Made by a program: the position numbers and the translations under genes. A DNA stretch of 64,000 nt. Source: Micromonospora sp. RHAY321 (lineage in GTDB: Bacteria > Actinomycetota > Actinomycetes > Mycobacteriales > Micromonosporaceae). Position 1 is the stretch's first letter. Each line of letters begins with the position of its first letter. Location: contig NZ_JAMHIW010000015.1 of NCBI RefSeq assembly GCF_023896955.1, positions 62,001 to 126,000 of the forward strand, given 5' to 3'. The notes beneath the pieces are model-generated. The model saw nothing but the letters and a program-made list of their open reading frames with translations, ran no database searches and was not told the DNA's origin. Below, piece by piece: positions 15,054 to 24,619 of this stretch.

Positions 15054-18000
15054 ATGCAGGCGTACCGGTTGGTGCGGCGGTCCGGGGGGCCGGCGCGGGG
15101 GGACGGGGACGCGCAGACCGGCGGCACCGTGGCCGCCGGTGGCGTCGACGTGCCCGACGGCGGTGCGGCGGTCGGCAGCCGTGACGACGAGCGCGCAACC
15201 GAGGCCCGGGTCGGCGGGGCCGGCCGGCGGGTCGATCCGGCGCAGGCGCAGGTGGTCGGGCACACCGACGGGCCGATGCTGGTGTTCGGCGGTCCGGGCA
15301 CCGGCAAGACCAGCACGCTGGTCGAGGCCGTCGCCGCCCGGGTTGCCGAGGGGGTCGACCCCGAACGGATCCTGGTGCTCACCTTCGGCCGCCGAGGAGC
15401 CACCGCCCTGCGCCAGCGGATCGAGGCGCGGGTGGCGCAGGACGGCCACCGTGTGCTGCGCGAGCCGCTGGTCCGCACCTTCCCGGCGTACGCCTTCGGG
15501 CTGCTCCGCCGGGCCGCCGCCGAGCGTGGCGAACCGTCGCCCCGCCTGCTCACCGGCCCCGAGCAGGATCTGATCATCCGTGAGCTGCTGGACGTGGTGG
15601 GTGAGGAGCCCGAGGACGACCCGGTCGGCTGGCCGACCGATCTGCGCCCTGCCCTGCGGACCAGGGCCTTCGCCGGCCAGCTGCGCGACCTGCTCATGCG
15701 CGCCGCCGAACGCGGCGTGGGCCCGGTCGACCTGGCCCGGCTGGGCGAAAAGCTCGGCCGCGCCGACTGGCCGGCGGCCGCCCGGTTCCTCCGGGAGTAC
15801 GTCGCGGTGCTCGCGCTGCGCGACGTCAGCAACCGCGGCTCGATCGCGTACGACCCGGCCGAGCTGGTCCGGGCCGCCACCGGGCTGCTGCGCGACGACG
15901 AGGAGCTGCTGGCCGCCGAGCGTCGCCGGCTCGCCCACGTGTACGTCGACGAGCTGGCCGACACCGACCCCGCCCAGCTCGAACTGCTCTCGGTGATCGC
16001 CGGTGGGGGCAAGTCGCTGGTCGCCTTCGCCGACCCGGATTCCTCGACGTACGCCTTCCGGGGCGCCGATCCGGCCGGCGTGACCACCTTTCCGCACCGG
16101 TTCCGGACGGCCTCCGGGGCGCCGGCCGCGCAGGTGCTGCTGACCACCTCCTACCGCGCCGGCCCGGGCCTGCTCGCCGCGATCGCCCGGCTGGGCCGCC
16201 GGCTGCGGGGGCCGGCGGCGCACCGCCGGCTGCATCCCCTGCCGGACGCCCCGACCGGCGTGGTCGAGGTGCACACGTTCCGCTCGGCGACCAGCGAGGC
16301 CGCCTGGCTGGCCCACGCGCTGCGCTCCGCCCACCTGCTCGACGGCGTGCCCTGGTCGCGCATGGCGGTGCTCGTGCGGTCGACCGCGTTGCAGCTGCCC
16401 AGCCTGCAACGGGCACTGCACGCGGCCGGCGTGCCCACCGTGGTGCACGGTGAGGACCTGCCGCTGCATCTGCAGCCGGCGGTGGCACCCCTGCTGCTTC
16501 TGCTGCGCTGCGCCCTGGAACCGGACCGCCTGGACGAGGAGGCGGCGGTCGCGCTGCTGCACTCGCCGCTCGGCGGGGCCGATCCGCTGGCCGAGCGGCG
16601 GCTGCGGCAGGGCCTCCGCGCGTTGGCGCTGGCCGGCGGTGACCGGCGCCCGTCCGGGGAGCTGATCGTCGAGGCGTTGCGTGACCCGGCCGAGCTGGCC
16701 GACATCGACCGGCGCTGGGCGGAGCCGGCGCAGGCGGTGGCCGGGCTGCTGGCCACCGCCCGGGACACCGCCGCCCGTCCCGGGGCGACCGCCGAGGACG
16801 TGCTCTGGGCCGTCTGGCAGGCCAGCGGGCTGGCCGAACGGTGGGCCGGCGCCATCGGGCAGGCGCCGCCGGCGGCCGGTGAGGGTGATCTGGCCCGACG
16901 GCGACGGGCCGAGGCGGCCGACCGTGACCTGGACGCGGTGCTGGTTCTCTTCGACGCGGCGGCCCGGTTCACCGACCGGCTTCCCGGCGCCCGCACCGAG
17001 GTCTTCCTCGACCACGTGCTGGGCCAGGACCTGCCGGCGGACACCATCGCCCCGACCGCCGACCGGGGCGCGGCCGTCCGGCTGCTCACCGCACACGCCG
17101 CGAAGGGTCTGGAGTGGGACCTGGTCGCGGTCGCCGGGGTGCAGGAGGGCATCTGGCCGGACCTGCGCCTGCGCGGCAGCCTGCTCGGCTCGGAGCGCCT
17201 GGTCGACGTGCTGGCCGGCCGTTCCGTCGGCGGCGCGACCGTCGCGAACGTGGTGGGTCAGACCTCCGCGCTGCTCGACGAGGAACGCCGCCTCTTCCAC
17301 GTGGCCGTCAGCCGGGCCCGGCACCGGCTGCTGGTCACCGCCGTGGCGTCGGCGGCGGTCGGCGGCGACGACCACGAGGAACAGCCGAGCCGCTTCCTCC
17401 ACGAGCTGGGTCCCACCGCGCCGCCGAGCCCACCGGGCGGCACCGGGCCGGTCGACCCGCCCACACCACCCGGGCCCCGCACCGGCCCGCCGACCAGCGG
17501 TCCCACCGACGACGGCAGCCCGGCCGCGCCACCCACCGGCGACGGCACCCCCGGCGCCGCGCCCACCAACGGCGGGTCGGCCGAGGTGAAGACCGCCGAT
17601 GCGGCGGCGGGGGAGGACGGCGAGCCGGCCCGGCCCGGTGCGCTGCCGGTCACCCGGCCACCCCGGGCGCTCACCCTGCCGGCGCTGGTGGCCGAGCTGC
17701 GTACCGCGATCACCGACCCGAATGCGCCGGCGGCCCGGCGGCGCGCCGCGGCCACCGAGCTGGCTCGCCTCGCCGCCGCCGGCGTGCCCGGCGCGCACCC
17801 CGACGACTGGTGGGGGCTGCGGGCGCTCTCCGACGACCGTCCACTGGTCGATGAGGGTGAACCGGTGCGGGTCACCCCGTCGGCCATGGAGAGCGCGCTG
17901 CGGTGCAGCCTGCGCTGGCTGCTGGAACGGCACGGCGGCAGCGGCCCGACCAGCACCGCCCAGGGGGTGGGCAATCTGGTGCACGCCGCCGCGATGCTCG

Positions 18001-18665
18001 CCGAGGACGCCAGCGCCGACCGGGGCGCACTGCTCGACTACGTGGCCGCGCGGTTCGACGCGATCGAGTTGGCGGCCCGGTGGATGGCCGGCCCGGAGCG
18101 GGAGCGCGCCGAGGCGATGGTCGACAAGCTGCTGCGCTGGCTGGCGACCAACCCGCGCCGGCTGCTCGCCATCGAGCACGAGTTCGCGGTCCGCCTGGAC
18201 GACCCGCACCGGCCCGTCGACCTGACCGGTCGGGTCGACCGGCTGGAGGTCGACGACGACGGGCGGCTGGTGGTGATCGACCTCAAGACCGGCAAGTCCA
18301 CCGCGGTCACCGGCACCGACCTGGCCGAGCACCCCCAGCTGGGCGCGTACCAGGCGGCGGTGGAGGCGGGGGCGTTCGCCGAGTTCGGCGACGAGTCCGG
18401 CGGCGCCGCGCTGGTGCAGCTCGGCACGTCGGCCAAGGACGCCCGGGAGCAGAACCAGCCGGCGGTCGGCGAGGGACCGGCGGCAGGCTGGGCGACCGCG
18501 CTGGTCCGGCGGACCGCCGATACGATGGCAGCCGCCACGTTCGCCGCGGTGGCCAACTCGAAGTGCCGGGTCTGCCCGGTGCGCACCAGCTGCCCGGTCT
18601 CCGGGCAGGGGCGCCAGGTCGTCGAACCGCCGACCACCCGGAGCTCCCGTGAGGGCGAGGAGTGA
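15054..18665 (+). CDS. adnA: AdnA-like motor-nuclease subunit (UvrD-type ATPase plus PD-(D/E)XK nuclease)
   Basis: A 1203-residue protein that should pair with the next gene as the AdnAB double-strand-break resection complex, the mycobacterial RecBCD counterpart. Walker A GGPGTGKTSTL is near residue 80; the Walker B region reads VDELADTDPAQLE instead of DEYQD; motif VI VAVSRARHRLL is near residue 755. A low-complexity Pro/Gly/Thr linker covers about residues 786-864. The nuclease domain has the metal motif VVIDLKTGKS (D1076, K1078) and four cysteines (951, 1171, 1174, 1180) placed as in Cas4/AddB iron-sulfur nucleases. It is longer than the mycobacterial protein, mainly because of the linker and a basic N-terminus. 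Confidence 0.85.
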   Translation: MQAYRLVRRSGGPARGDGDAQTGGTVAAGGVDVPDGGAAVGSRDDERATEARVGGAGRRVDPAQAQVVGHTDGPMLVFGGPGTGKTSTLVEAVAARVAEGVDPERILVLTFGRRGATALRQRIEARVAQDGHRVLREPLVRTFPAYAFGLLRRAAAERGEPSPRLLTGPEQDLIIRELLDVVGEEPEDDPVGWPTDLRPALRTRAFAGQLRDLLMRAAERGVGPVDLARLGEKLGRADWPAAARFLREYVAVLALRDVSNRGSIAYDPAELVRAATGLLRDDEELLAAERRRLAHVYVDELADTDPAQLELLSVIAGGGKSLVAFADPDSSTYAFRGADPAGVTTFPHRFRTASGAPAAQVLLTTSYRAGPGLLAAIARLGRRLRGPAAHRRLHPLPDAPTGVVEVHTFRSATSEAAWLAHALRSAHLLDGVPWSRMAVLVRSTALQLPSLQRALHAAGVPTVVHGEDLPLHLQPAVAPLLLLLRCALEPDRLDEEAAVALLHSPLGGADPLAERRLRQGLRALALAGGDRRPSGELIVEALRDPAELADIDRRWAEPAQAVAGLLATARDTAARPGATAEDVLWAVWQASGLAERWAGAIGQAPPAAGEGDLARRRRAEAADRDLDAVLVLFDAAARFTDRLPGARTEVFLDHVLGQDLPADTIAPTADRGAAVRLLTAHAAKGLEWDLVAVAGVQEGIWPDLRLRGSLLGSERLVDVLAGRSVGGATVANVVGQTSALLDEERRLFHVAVSRARHRLLVTAVASAAVGGDDHEEQPSRFLHELGPTAPPSPPGGTGPVDPPTPPGPRTGPPTSGPTDDGSPAAPPTGDGTPGAAPTNGGSAEVKTADAAAGEDGEPARPGALPVTRPPRALTLPALVAELRTAITDPNAPAARRRAAATELARLAAAGVPGAHPDDWWGLRALSDDRPLVDEGEPVRVTPSAMESALRCSLRWLLERHGGSGPTSTAQGVGNLVHAAAMLAEDASADRGALLDYVAARFDAIELAARWMAGPERERAEAMVDKLLRWLATNPRRLLAIEHEFAVRLDDPHRPVDLTGRVDRLEVDDDGRLVVIDLKTGKSTAVTGTDLAEHPQLGAYQAAVEAGAFAEFGDESGGAALVQLGTSAKDAREQNQPAVGEGPAAGWATALVRRTADTMAAATFAAVANSKCRVCPVRTSCPVSGQGRQVVEPPTTRSSREGEE

Positions 18666-18758
18666 GCGTGCGATTCGCGCAGTCACGAACGACGTCGCCG
18701 TGAGCGCGAGGTGTATGCCGGTCCTGCGCGCCCCGCAGCCGCGAGCCGAGGCGGCGCC

Positions 18759-21700
18759 GTGACCCAACCCACGCTCTTCGGCACCGGTCCCGCGCCGGCG
18801 CCCCGACTCGCCGACGCCGGCCCCCGCTACACCCCGGTGGAACTGGCCAAGCTGCTGCGGTTGCCGGCGCCCACCCGGGAGCAGGCCGCCATCATCGCCG
18901 CGCCGGTGGAGCCGCTGCTGGTGGTCGCCGGGGCCGGGTCCGGCAAGACCGAGACGATGGCCGCGCGGGTGGTGTGGCTGGTGGCCAACTCGTACGTGCG
19001 CCCGGAGCAGATCCTCGGGCTGACGTTCACCCGTAAGGCGGCCGGCGAGCTGGCCCACCGGGTACGGACCCGGCTCGACCAGCTGATCCGCCGCCTCGGC
19101 CGGCAGGGCCGGGACCCGCTGGACGATCCGCTGGCCGGCGAGCCCACCGTCTCCACGTACCACTCGTACGCCGGGCGGATCGTCACCGAGCACGGGCTGC
19201 GGGCGGGCTACGAGCCGTCCACCCGGCTGCTCACCGAGGCGTCCCGCTGGCAGCTGGTCGACCTGCTGGTGCGTAACTACGACGGCGACATGTCCGAGGT
19301 GGACCGGATGCCGAGCACCATCACCGACGCGGTGCTGGCGCTCGCCGGGGAGCTGGACGAGCATCTGGTCGCCCCGGACGAGCTGGCGGCCTGGACCGGA
19401 CGGTTCTTCGCCGAGGTGCAGTCCCGGCCGGGACGGGTCTACGCCGACGTGCGCAAGGCGCTCGCCCTGCAACAGACCCGGCTGCGCCTGCTGCCGCTGG
19501 TGCGGGCGTACGCCCGGCGCAAGGAGGACTTCGAGGCGATGGACTTCGCCGACCAGCTCGCCCGGGCGGCCCGGGTCGCCCGGGACCACCCGGCGGTCGG
19601 CGAGATCGAGCGGGACCGCTTCCGGGTGGTGCTGCTCGACGAGTACCAGGACACTAGCCACGCCCAGGTGGTGCTGCTCAACGCGCTGTTCGGCGGCGGG
19701 CACCCGGTGACGGCGGTGGGGGACCCGTGCCAGTCGATCTACGGCTGGAGGGGGGCCAGCGCGGGCACCCTGGACCGGTTCCCGACCGAGTTCGCCCGGG
19801 CCGACGGCGAGCCGGCCGTGGCGCTCGGGCTCACCACCAGCTGGCGCAACCGGCCGGAGATCCTCCGGGTGGCGAACGCGCTGTCCACCCCGCTGCGCGC
19901 GGCCGGCGCCCGGGTGCCGGAGCTGCGCTCCGCGCTGACGGTCCGGGACCCGATTCCGCACCGCAGCCCGGGTGGGGCCGCGGGTGGCACCGTGCACTGC
20001 GCGCTGCTGCCCACGTACGCCGACGAAGCGGACTGGATCGCCGACAGCGTGCTCGCGGCGTGGCGTGGCGCGGCCCGGATGCCCGGCGCGGCGCCCGAGC
20101 ACATCCCGGTGGCGCAGCGCCCGACGACCGCGGTTCTGGTGCGGGTCCGCAGCCAGATCCCGGCCATCGAGTCGGCGCTGCGCGATCGTGGCCTCCCGGT
20201 CGAGGTGGTCGGGCTGGGTGGTCTGCTGGACACCCCCGAGGTACGCGACGTGGTCTGCACGCTGCGGGTGCTGGCCGACCCGACCGACGGCGCCGCCCTG
20301 CTGCGGCTGCTCACCGGTGCCCGCTGGCGGATCGGGCCGCGCGACCTGGTGGCCCTGCACCGGCGGGCGCGGGCCATCGCCAACGCCCGGCGGCAGGTGG
20401 CCGCCGACGAGGCGTCCGAGATCAGTCCCGACCTGCTGGACGAGGCGACCCTGGTGGAGGCGCTGGCCGACCTCGGCCCGGCGCAGGCGTACTCGGCGGA
20501 GGGTTTCGCGCGGCTGCGCGCGTACGGCCGGGAGTTGGCGCTGCTGCGCTACCGCCTGGACCAGGCACTGCCGGACCTGATCGCGGACATCGAGCGGACC
20601 ATCGGCCTGGATGTGGAGGTCGCGGTGCGCGCCGGCCGGGACGGCGCCGGCGACGCCGGTCTGGCCCGGGGGCACCTGGACGCGCTCGGCGACGTGGCGG
20701 CCCGCTTCAGCGGCGAGACCCCTGGCGCGACACTCGCCGGCTTCCTGTCCTATCTGGCCGCCGCGGAGGACGAGGAGCGCGGCCTCGCTCCCGGCGAGGT
20801 CGAGGTGGTGGAGGGCGCGGTGCAGGTGGTCACCGCGCACGCCGCCAAAGGGCTGGAGTGGGACGTGGTGGCGGTGGCGGGGCTGAGCCGTGGGCTGTGG
20901 CCGGGGCCGGTACGCAACTCCGACCACTGGCTGGGCGGGCTGGGCGTGCTGCCGTTCCCGCTGCGCGGCGACGCCGACGGGTTGCCCGAGTTGGCGCTGG
21001 ACGAGGCGGCGGACCAGCGGGCCGTGGCCCGGGCGGTGACCGACTTCACGGACGCCTGGCGGGCGCACGACGAGCGGGAGGAGCGCCGGCTGACCTACGT
21101 GGCGGTGACCCGGCCGCGCCGCCTGCTGCTCTGCTCGGGCTACTGGTGGGGCGAGGGGACCAAGCGGCCGCGCGGCCCGTCGGTCTTCCTGCGCGAGGTG
21201 TACGACGCCTGCCTGGACGGCGGCCCGGGGCACCTGGTCGACGCGTGGGCGCCGGAACCGACCCCGGACGCGACGAATCCGACCGCCGAGGTGGTGCTCC
21301 GCGCCGAGTGGCCGGCCGACCCGCTGGGCGGGCGTCGGCCGGCGCTGGCGGAGGCGGCCGCGCTGGTCCGCCGTCTGATGAGCGACGGGCCGGCGGAGGT
21401 GGTGGTCGCCGGTGTGCCGGAGGTGGACCCGGAGGTGGCGCGTTGGCAGCGCGAGGCGGATCTGCTGCTGGCCGAGCGGGCCGAGTTGACGCGGCTCTCC
21501 GGCGCGGTCGAGGTGGCCCTGCCCGGCCAACTGAGCGTCACCCAGTTGGTCGCGTTGCGCCGCGACCCGGCGGCGCTGGCCCGGACGCTGCGTCGTCCGG
21601 TGCCCACCGAGCCCAACCCGTACGCCCGTCGCGGTACGGCCTTCCACGCCTGGCTGGAGCAGCGTTTCGGCGCTGACCGGCTGCTCGACCTGGACGAGTT

Positions 21701-22127
21701 GCCGGGTGCGGCCGACGCGGATGCCGCCCCGGACGAGGCGCTCGTGGAGCTTCAGGAGCGCTTCCTGGCCAGCGAGTGGGCCGACCGGGCGCCGGTGGAG
21801 GTGGAGGTGCCGTTCGCCACGGTGATCGCCGGGGTGGTGGTCCGGGGACGGATGGATGCCGTCTTCGCCCGGCCTGGCGGCCGGTTCGACGTGGTCGACT
21901 GGAAGACCGGTGCGCAGCCCTCCGGTCCGGCGGCGGAGGTGGCCGCGGTGCAGTTGGCCGTCTACCGGCTGGCCTGGGCGGAGCTGGCGGGTGTGCCGGT
22001 CGACCGGGTGGGTGCGGCGTTCCACTACGTCCGGCACGGGGTGACGGTGCGCCCGGCCGACCTGCTGGACGTGACCGGGCTCACGGCCCTGATCGCCAGG
22101 TTGCCCGAAGATTCCGTCCAACATTGA
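18759..22127 (+). CDS. adnB: AdnB-like helicase-nuclease subunit
   Basis: A 1122-residue UvrD/PcrA-type helicase fused to a RecB-like nuclease. Walker A GAGSGKTETMA is at about residues 55-65, the canonical Walker B VVLLDEYQDTSHAQ near 290, GDPCQSIYGWRGA follows, and motif VI is VAVTRPRRLLL. The C-terminal nuclease has AFHAWLEQRFG, RGRMDAVFA and DVVDWKTGAQP but no four-cysteine cluster. The full helicase motifs here, against the degenerate DELAD box in AdnA, fit the known division of labour in which AdnB is the main translocase. Start: GTG 18759 is favoured because VTQPTLFG resembles family N-termini; an ATG at 18711 is possible. Confidence 0.85.
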   Translation: MTQPTLFGTGPAPAPRLADAGPRYTPVELAKLLRLPAPTREQAAIIAAPVEPLLVVAGAGSGKTETMAARVVWLVANSYVRPEQILGLTFTRKAAGELAHRVRTRLDQLIRRLGRQGRDPLDDPLAGEPTVSTYHSYAGRIVTEHGLRAGYEPSTRLLTEASRWQLVDLLVRNYDGDMSEVDRMPSTITDAVLALAGELDEHLVAPDELAAWTGRFFAEVQSRPGRVYADVRKALALQQTRLRLLPLVRAYARRKEDFEAMDFADQLARAARVARDHPAVGEIERDRFRVVLLDEYQDTSHAQVVLLNALFGGGHPVTAVGDPCQSIYGWRGASAGTLDRFPTEFARADGEPAVALGLTTSWRNRPEILRVANALSTPLRAAGARVPELRSALTVRDPIPHRSPGGAAGGTVHCALLPTYADEADWIADSVLAAWRGAARMPGAAPEHIPVAQRPTTAVLVRVRSQIPAIESALRDRGLPVEVVGLGGLLDTPEVRDVVCTLRVLADPTDGAALLRLLTGARWRIGPRDLVALHRRARAIANARRQVAADEASEISPDLLDEATLVEALADLGPAQAYSAEGFARLRAYGRELALLRYRLDQALPDLIADIERTIGLDVEVAVRAGRDGAGDAGLARGHLDALGDVAARFSGETPGATLAGFLSYLAAAEDEERGLAPGEVEVVEGAVQVVTAHAAKGLEWDVVAVAGLSRGLWPGPVRNSDHWLGGLGVLPFPLRGDADGLPELALDEAADQRAVARAVTDFTDAWRAHDEREERRLTYVAVTRPRRLLLCSGYWWGEGTKRPRGPSVFLREVYDACLDGGPGHLVDAWAPEPTPDATNPTAEVVLRAEWPADPLGGRRPALAEAAALVRRLMSDGPAEVVVAGVPEVDPEVARWQREADLLLAERAELTRLSGAVEVALPGQLSVTQLVALRRDPAALARTLRRPVPTEPNPYARRGTAFHAWLEQRFGADRLLDLDELPGAADADAAPDEALVELQERFLASEWADRAPVEVEVPFATVIAGVVVRGRMDAVFARPGGRFDVVDWKTGAQPSGPAAEVAAVQLAVYRLAWAELAGVPVDRVGAAFHYVRHGVTVRPADLLDVTGLTALIARLPEDSVQH

Positions 22128-22353
22128 CCTCGGGGCGAAAATCCGTGGTAGGTTGAACGGGTTGCAGTTTTGGTTACCAGAGACTCTGTGTGCGCCTGGC
22201 GGGATTGTGGCCCCAGGCGCTCTTTGTTGTGTCCGGAGTTCTCCGGGCGGGGCGACCAGAAGCGACAGGCGATTCGCGCATTCCCGCGCGGAGCGCTCCT
22301 CTTCGGGCTCGCAACAAGTGCGAGTCCGACGTTCCGTCAAGGAGACGAAACAC
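22128..22353 (+). promoter_or_regulatory. Promoter and structured 5' leader of the cold-shock gene
   Basis: A 226-nt region. TTGACC near 22124 and TAGGTT near 22149 could form a promoter, with a slightly long spacer. The leader then holds a perfect 8-bp hairpin GCGCCTGG / CCAGGCGC (about 22193-22219) followed by TCTTTGTTGT, a CCGGAG/CTCCGG hairpin near 22240, and CTCGCA/TGCGAG near 22310, before AAGGAG (22339-22344). Long structured leaders are typical of cold-shock mRNAs; the first hairpin with its T-rich tail could also terminate. Confidence 0.5.
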
Positions 22354-22557
22354 ATGGCTATTGGCACCGTGAAGTGGTTCAACGCTGACAAGGGCTTCGG
22401 CTTCATCACCCCGGACGGCGGCGGCGCTGACGTCTTCGCACACTTCTCGGCGATTCAGTCCTCCGGCTACCGGAGCCTGGACGAGAACCAGCGGGTCGAG
22501 TTCGAGGTGACCCAGGGCCAGAAGGGCCCGCAGGCGGAGAACATCCGCCCGATCTGA
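22354..22557 (+). CDS. cspA: Cold-shock protein, CspA family
   Basis: A 67-residue OB-fold single-strand nucleic-acid-binding protein that melts RNA secondary structure. RNP1 (KGFGFIT) and RNP2 (VFAHFSAI) are intact in the sequence starting AIGTVKWFNADKG. The ATG at 22354 is preceded by AAGGAG. A short hairpin (CCGATC / GATCGG, 22549-22569) overlaps the stop. It sits between adnB and a DEAD-box RNA helicase; cold-shock proteins and DEAD-box helicases often work on the same RNAs, so the neighbourhood makes functional sense. Confidence 0.93.
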   Translation: MAIGTVKWFNADKGFGFITPDGGGADVFAHFSAIQSSGYRSLDENQRVEFEVTQGQKGPQAENIRPI

Positions 22558-22780
22558 TCTTCGGATCGGTCGGCACTACCCGCTGCGCCCTCCGGGCGCG
22601 GTGGTGACGGGACCGGCCCGCCCCGCCGTCGACCTGCGTGAGCAGGCGGCGGCCCGGCGGCGGGCCGGCCCGTACAACCTTCGGTTCGTGCTTGTGAGTC
22701 CTGGCGGTCTTTGTCCGCCGGTGACAGCGCCGTCCTCGGCGCCCTCCCTCGACACGTGCCGCGTCGAGGAAGGCTTCTGC

Positions 22781-24094
22781 GTGACCACTGTTATTCCTTC
22801 GTTCGCCCATACCGGTCTGGCGCCCGCGCTGCTCAGCGCGCTGACCGCGCAGGGCATCACGGAGCCGTTCCCGATCCAGTCGGCCACGCTGCCCGACTCG
22901 CTCGCCGGTCGGGACGTGCTCGGCCGGGGTCGCACCGGCTCCGGCAAGACCCTCGCCTTCGGGCTTCCGCTGCTCTCCCGCACCGCCGGCCGCAAGGCCC
23001 GGCCGGGTCGCCCGCTGGCCCTGGTGCTGGTGCCGACCCGGGAGCTGGCCCAGCAGGTCACCACCGCGCTCGCCCCGTACGCACGGGCTGTCGGGCTGCG
23101 CTGCGCCACCGTCGTCGGCGGGCTGTCGTTGCAGCGTCAGGCGGACGCCCTGCGCGCCGGCACCGAGGTGGTCGTGGCGACCCCCGGCCGGCTGCACGAC
23201 CTGATCAACCGTGGCGACGCCCGGCTCGACCAGGTCGAGATCACCGTGCTGGACGAGGCCGACCAGATGGCCGACATGGGCTTCCTGCCGCAGGTCACCA
23301 AGCTGCTGGAGCAGGTCGCGCCGCAGGGGCAGCGGATGCTGTTCTCGGCGACCCTGGACGGCGGCGTGGACCGGCTGGTCCGGCGCTTCCTGAGCAGCCC
23401 GGTGACGCACTCCGTCGACCCGGGCACCGCCACGGTGACCGCGATGACCCACCACGTGCTGCACGTCGACGCGGTGGACAAGCCGGACGCCCTGACCCGG
23501 ATCGCCGCCCGCGAGGGCCGCACCATCCTGTTCATGGGCACCAAGCACCGCGCCGACCGGCTCGCCCGCCAGTTGCTCTCCAAGGGGGTACGCGCGGCCG
23601 CGCTGCACGGCGGCAAGTCCCAGCCGCAGCGCACCCGGATCCTGGAGCAGTTCCGCAACGGGCAGGTGACCGCCCTGGTCGCCACGGACGTGGCGGCCCG
23701 AGGCATCCACGTCGACGGCCTGGACATGGTCGTCAACGTGGACCCGCCGACCGAGGCGAAGGACTACCTGCACCGGGGCGGCCGCACCGCACGGGCCGGT
23801 GAGTCCGGCAGCGTGGTCACCCTGGTCCTGCCCGAGCAGCGCCGGGACGTGTCCCGCCTGATGGCCACCGCAGGCATCCGGCCCGAGTCGGTCCAGGTGC
23901 GCCCGGGCGACGGGGCGCTGGCCCGGGTGACCGGTGCCCGCGAGCCGTCGGGCGTGCCGGTGACCATCGCCGCACCGCCGCCGGCCGCCGGCCGGGGACG
24001 TACCGCCGGTGGCCCGGTCGCCGACGGTGGCGCCCGCCCCGCGCACCGCGCGTCGGGCCGGTCCCGCCGCCCGCGCCGCCCGCGCACCGTCTGA
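22781..24094 (+). CDS. DEAD-box ATP-dependent RNA helicase
   Basis: A 437-residue RNA helicase. Q motif region ITEPFPIQSATLPDSLAGRD, Walker A GRTGSGKT, PTRELAQQV, TPGRLHDL, DEAD box VLDEADQMADMGF, SAT motif, and the C-terminal helicase domain with ATDVAARGIHVDGLD and HRGGRTARAG are all present. A basic Arg/Pro-rich tail of about 50 residues probably helps RNA binding. The GTG at 22781 follows CGAGGAAGG, and the conserved domain starts about 10 residues later. Likely role: ribosome assembly or mRNA turnover, perhaps at low temperature with the adjacent cold-shock protein. Confidence 0.9.
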   Translation: MTTVIPSFAHTGLAPALLSALTAQGITEPFPIQSATLPDSLAGRDVLGRGRTGSGKTLAFGLPLLSRTAGRKARPGRPLALVLVPTRELAQQVTTALAPYARAVGLRCATVVGGLSLQRQADALRAGTEVVVATPGRLHDLINRGDARLDQVEITVLDEADQMADMGFLPQVTKLLEQVAPQGQRMLFSATLDGGVDRLVRRFLSSPVTHSVDPGTATVTAMTHHVLHVDAVDKPDALTRIAAREGRTILFMGTKHRADRLARQLLSKGVRAAALHGGKSQPQRTRILEQFRNGQVTALVATDVAARGIHVDGLDMVVNVDPPTEAKDYLHRGGRTARAGESGSVVTLVLPEQRRDVSRLMATAGIRPESVQVRPGDGALARVTGAREPSGVPVTIAAPPPAAGRGRTAGGPVADGGARPAHRASGRSRRPRRPRTV

Positions 24095-24106
24095 TCCGTA
24101 CACCGC

Positions 24107-24144
24107 AGACCGACCCGCCCCGCTTCGGCCGGGCGGGTCGGTCT
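24107..24144 (+). terminator. Hairpin terminator after the DEAD-box helicase
   Basis: Perfect 14-bp stem AGACCGACCCGCCC / GGGCGGGTCGGTCT with a 10-nt loop containing TTCG, 12 nt after the stop, followed by the T-rich GTCTGT. Confidence 0.75.
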
Positions 24145-24309
24145 GTCTGTGCCGCCGTCCTGGTGCGGGTGGTTGCCCGTCCGGCCGGTCGGCTGCGTCG
24201 GTAATCAGCCCCGGAGGGGTCGGTTGCCTGACTGTGCCACGGCCGTCGGTGGTCGAAGCTGACCCGCGGGGGGAGGTCGGGCGGGGGACCCGGCACGGGA
24301 GGGGTGACC

Positions 24310-24510
24310 ATGGCGGGCGAAGCCGGCTCGGGGGCACTGCGCGAACTGATCCTGGTGGTCGCGGTCGCGCTCGCCGGGCTGTTGCTCGCCATGGTTGCGG
24401 CCTTCGCACCCTGGCATGCCACCCCGGCGGGTAACCCTCCCGCCGGTCTGGTGGAGCTGCACACCCCCGGCGACCCGGGCTCCGGTCCGACGGTCGCACA
24501 CGTGGGTTGA
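24310..24510 (+). CDS. Single-pass small membrane protein (66 aa)
   Basis: Short N-terminus, one long hydrophobic helix at about residues 12-33 (LILVVAVALAGLLLAMVAA), then a proline/glycine-rich outside tail. GGGAGGGG lies 5 nt before the ATG at 24310; a GTG at 24304 would overlap that site. No homologue comes to mind and no partner gene is adjacent. Confidence 0.6.
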   Translation: MAGEAGSGALRELILVVAVALAGLLLAMVAAFAPWHATPAGNPPAGLVELHTPGDPGSGPTVAHVG

Positions 24511-24619
24511 GCAGCGGCCGGACCGACCGGTGCCGGCGGAGGGGCAGGCCCGGTCAGGATCGGTACGAGGTGTGGTCGGGTCGGCGGGGCACCGGCCCGA
24601 CCACACCGCCTCGTCGCGG

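Noticed and set aside
14979..22409. A 2476-codon open frame on the minus strand across adnA and adnB
   Set aside because: It is antisense to two proteins with complete helicase and nuclease motifs. Its translation is Gly/Arg/Pro/His-rich without domains, an artefact of very high third-position GC.
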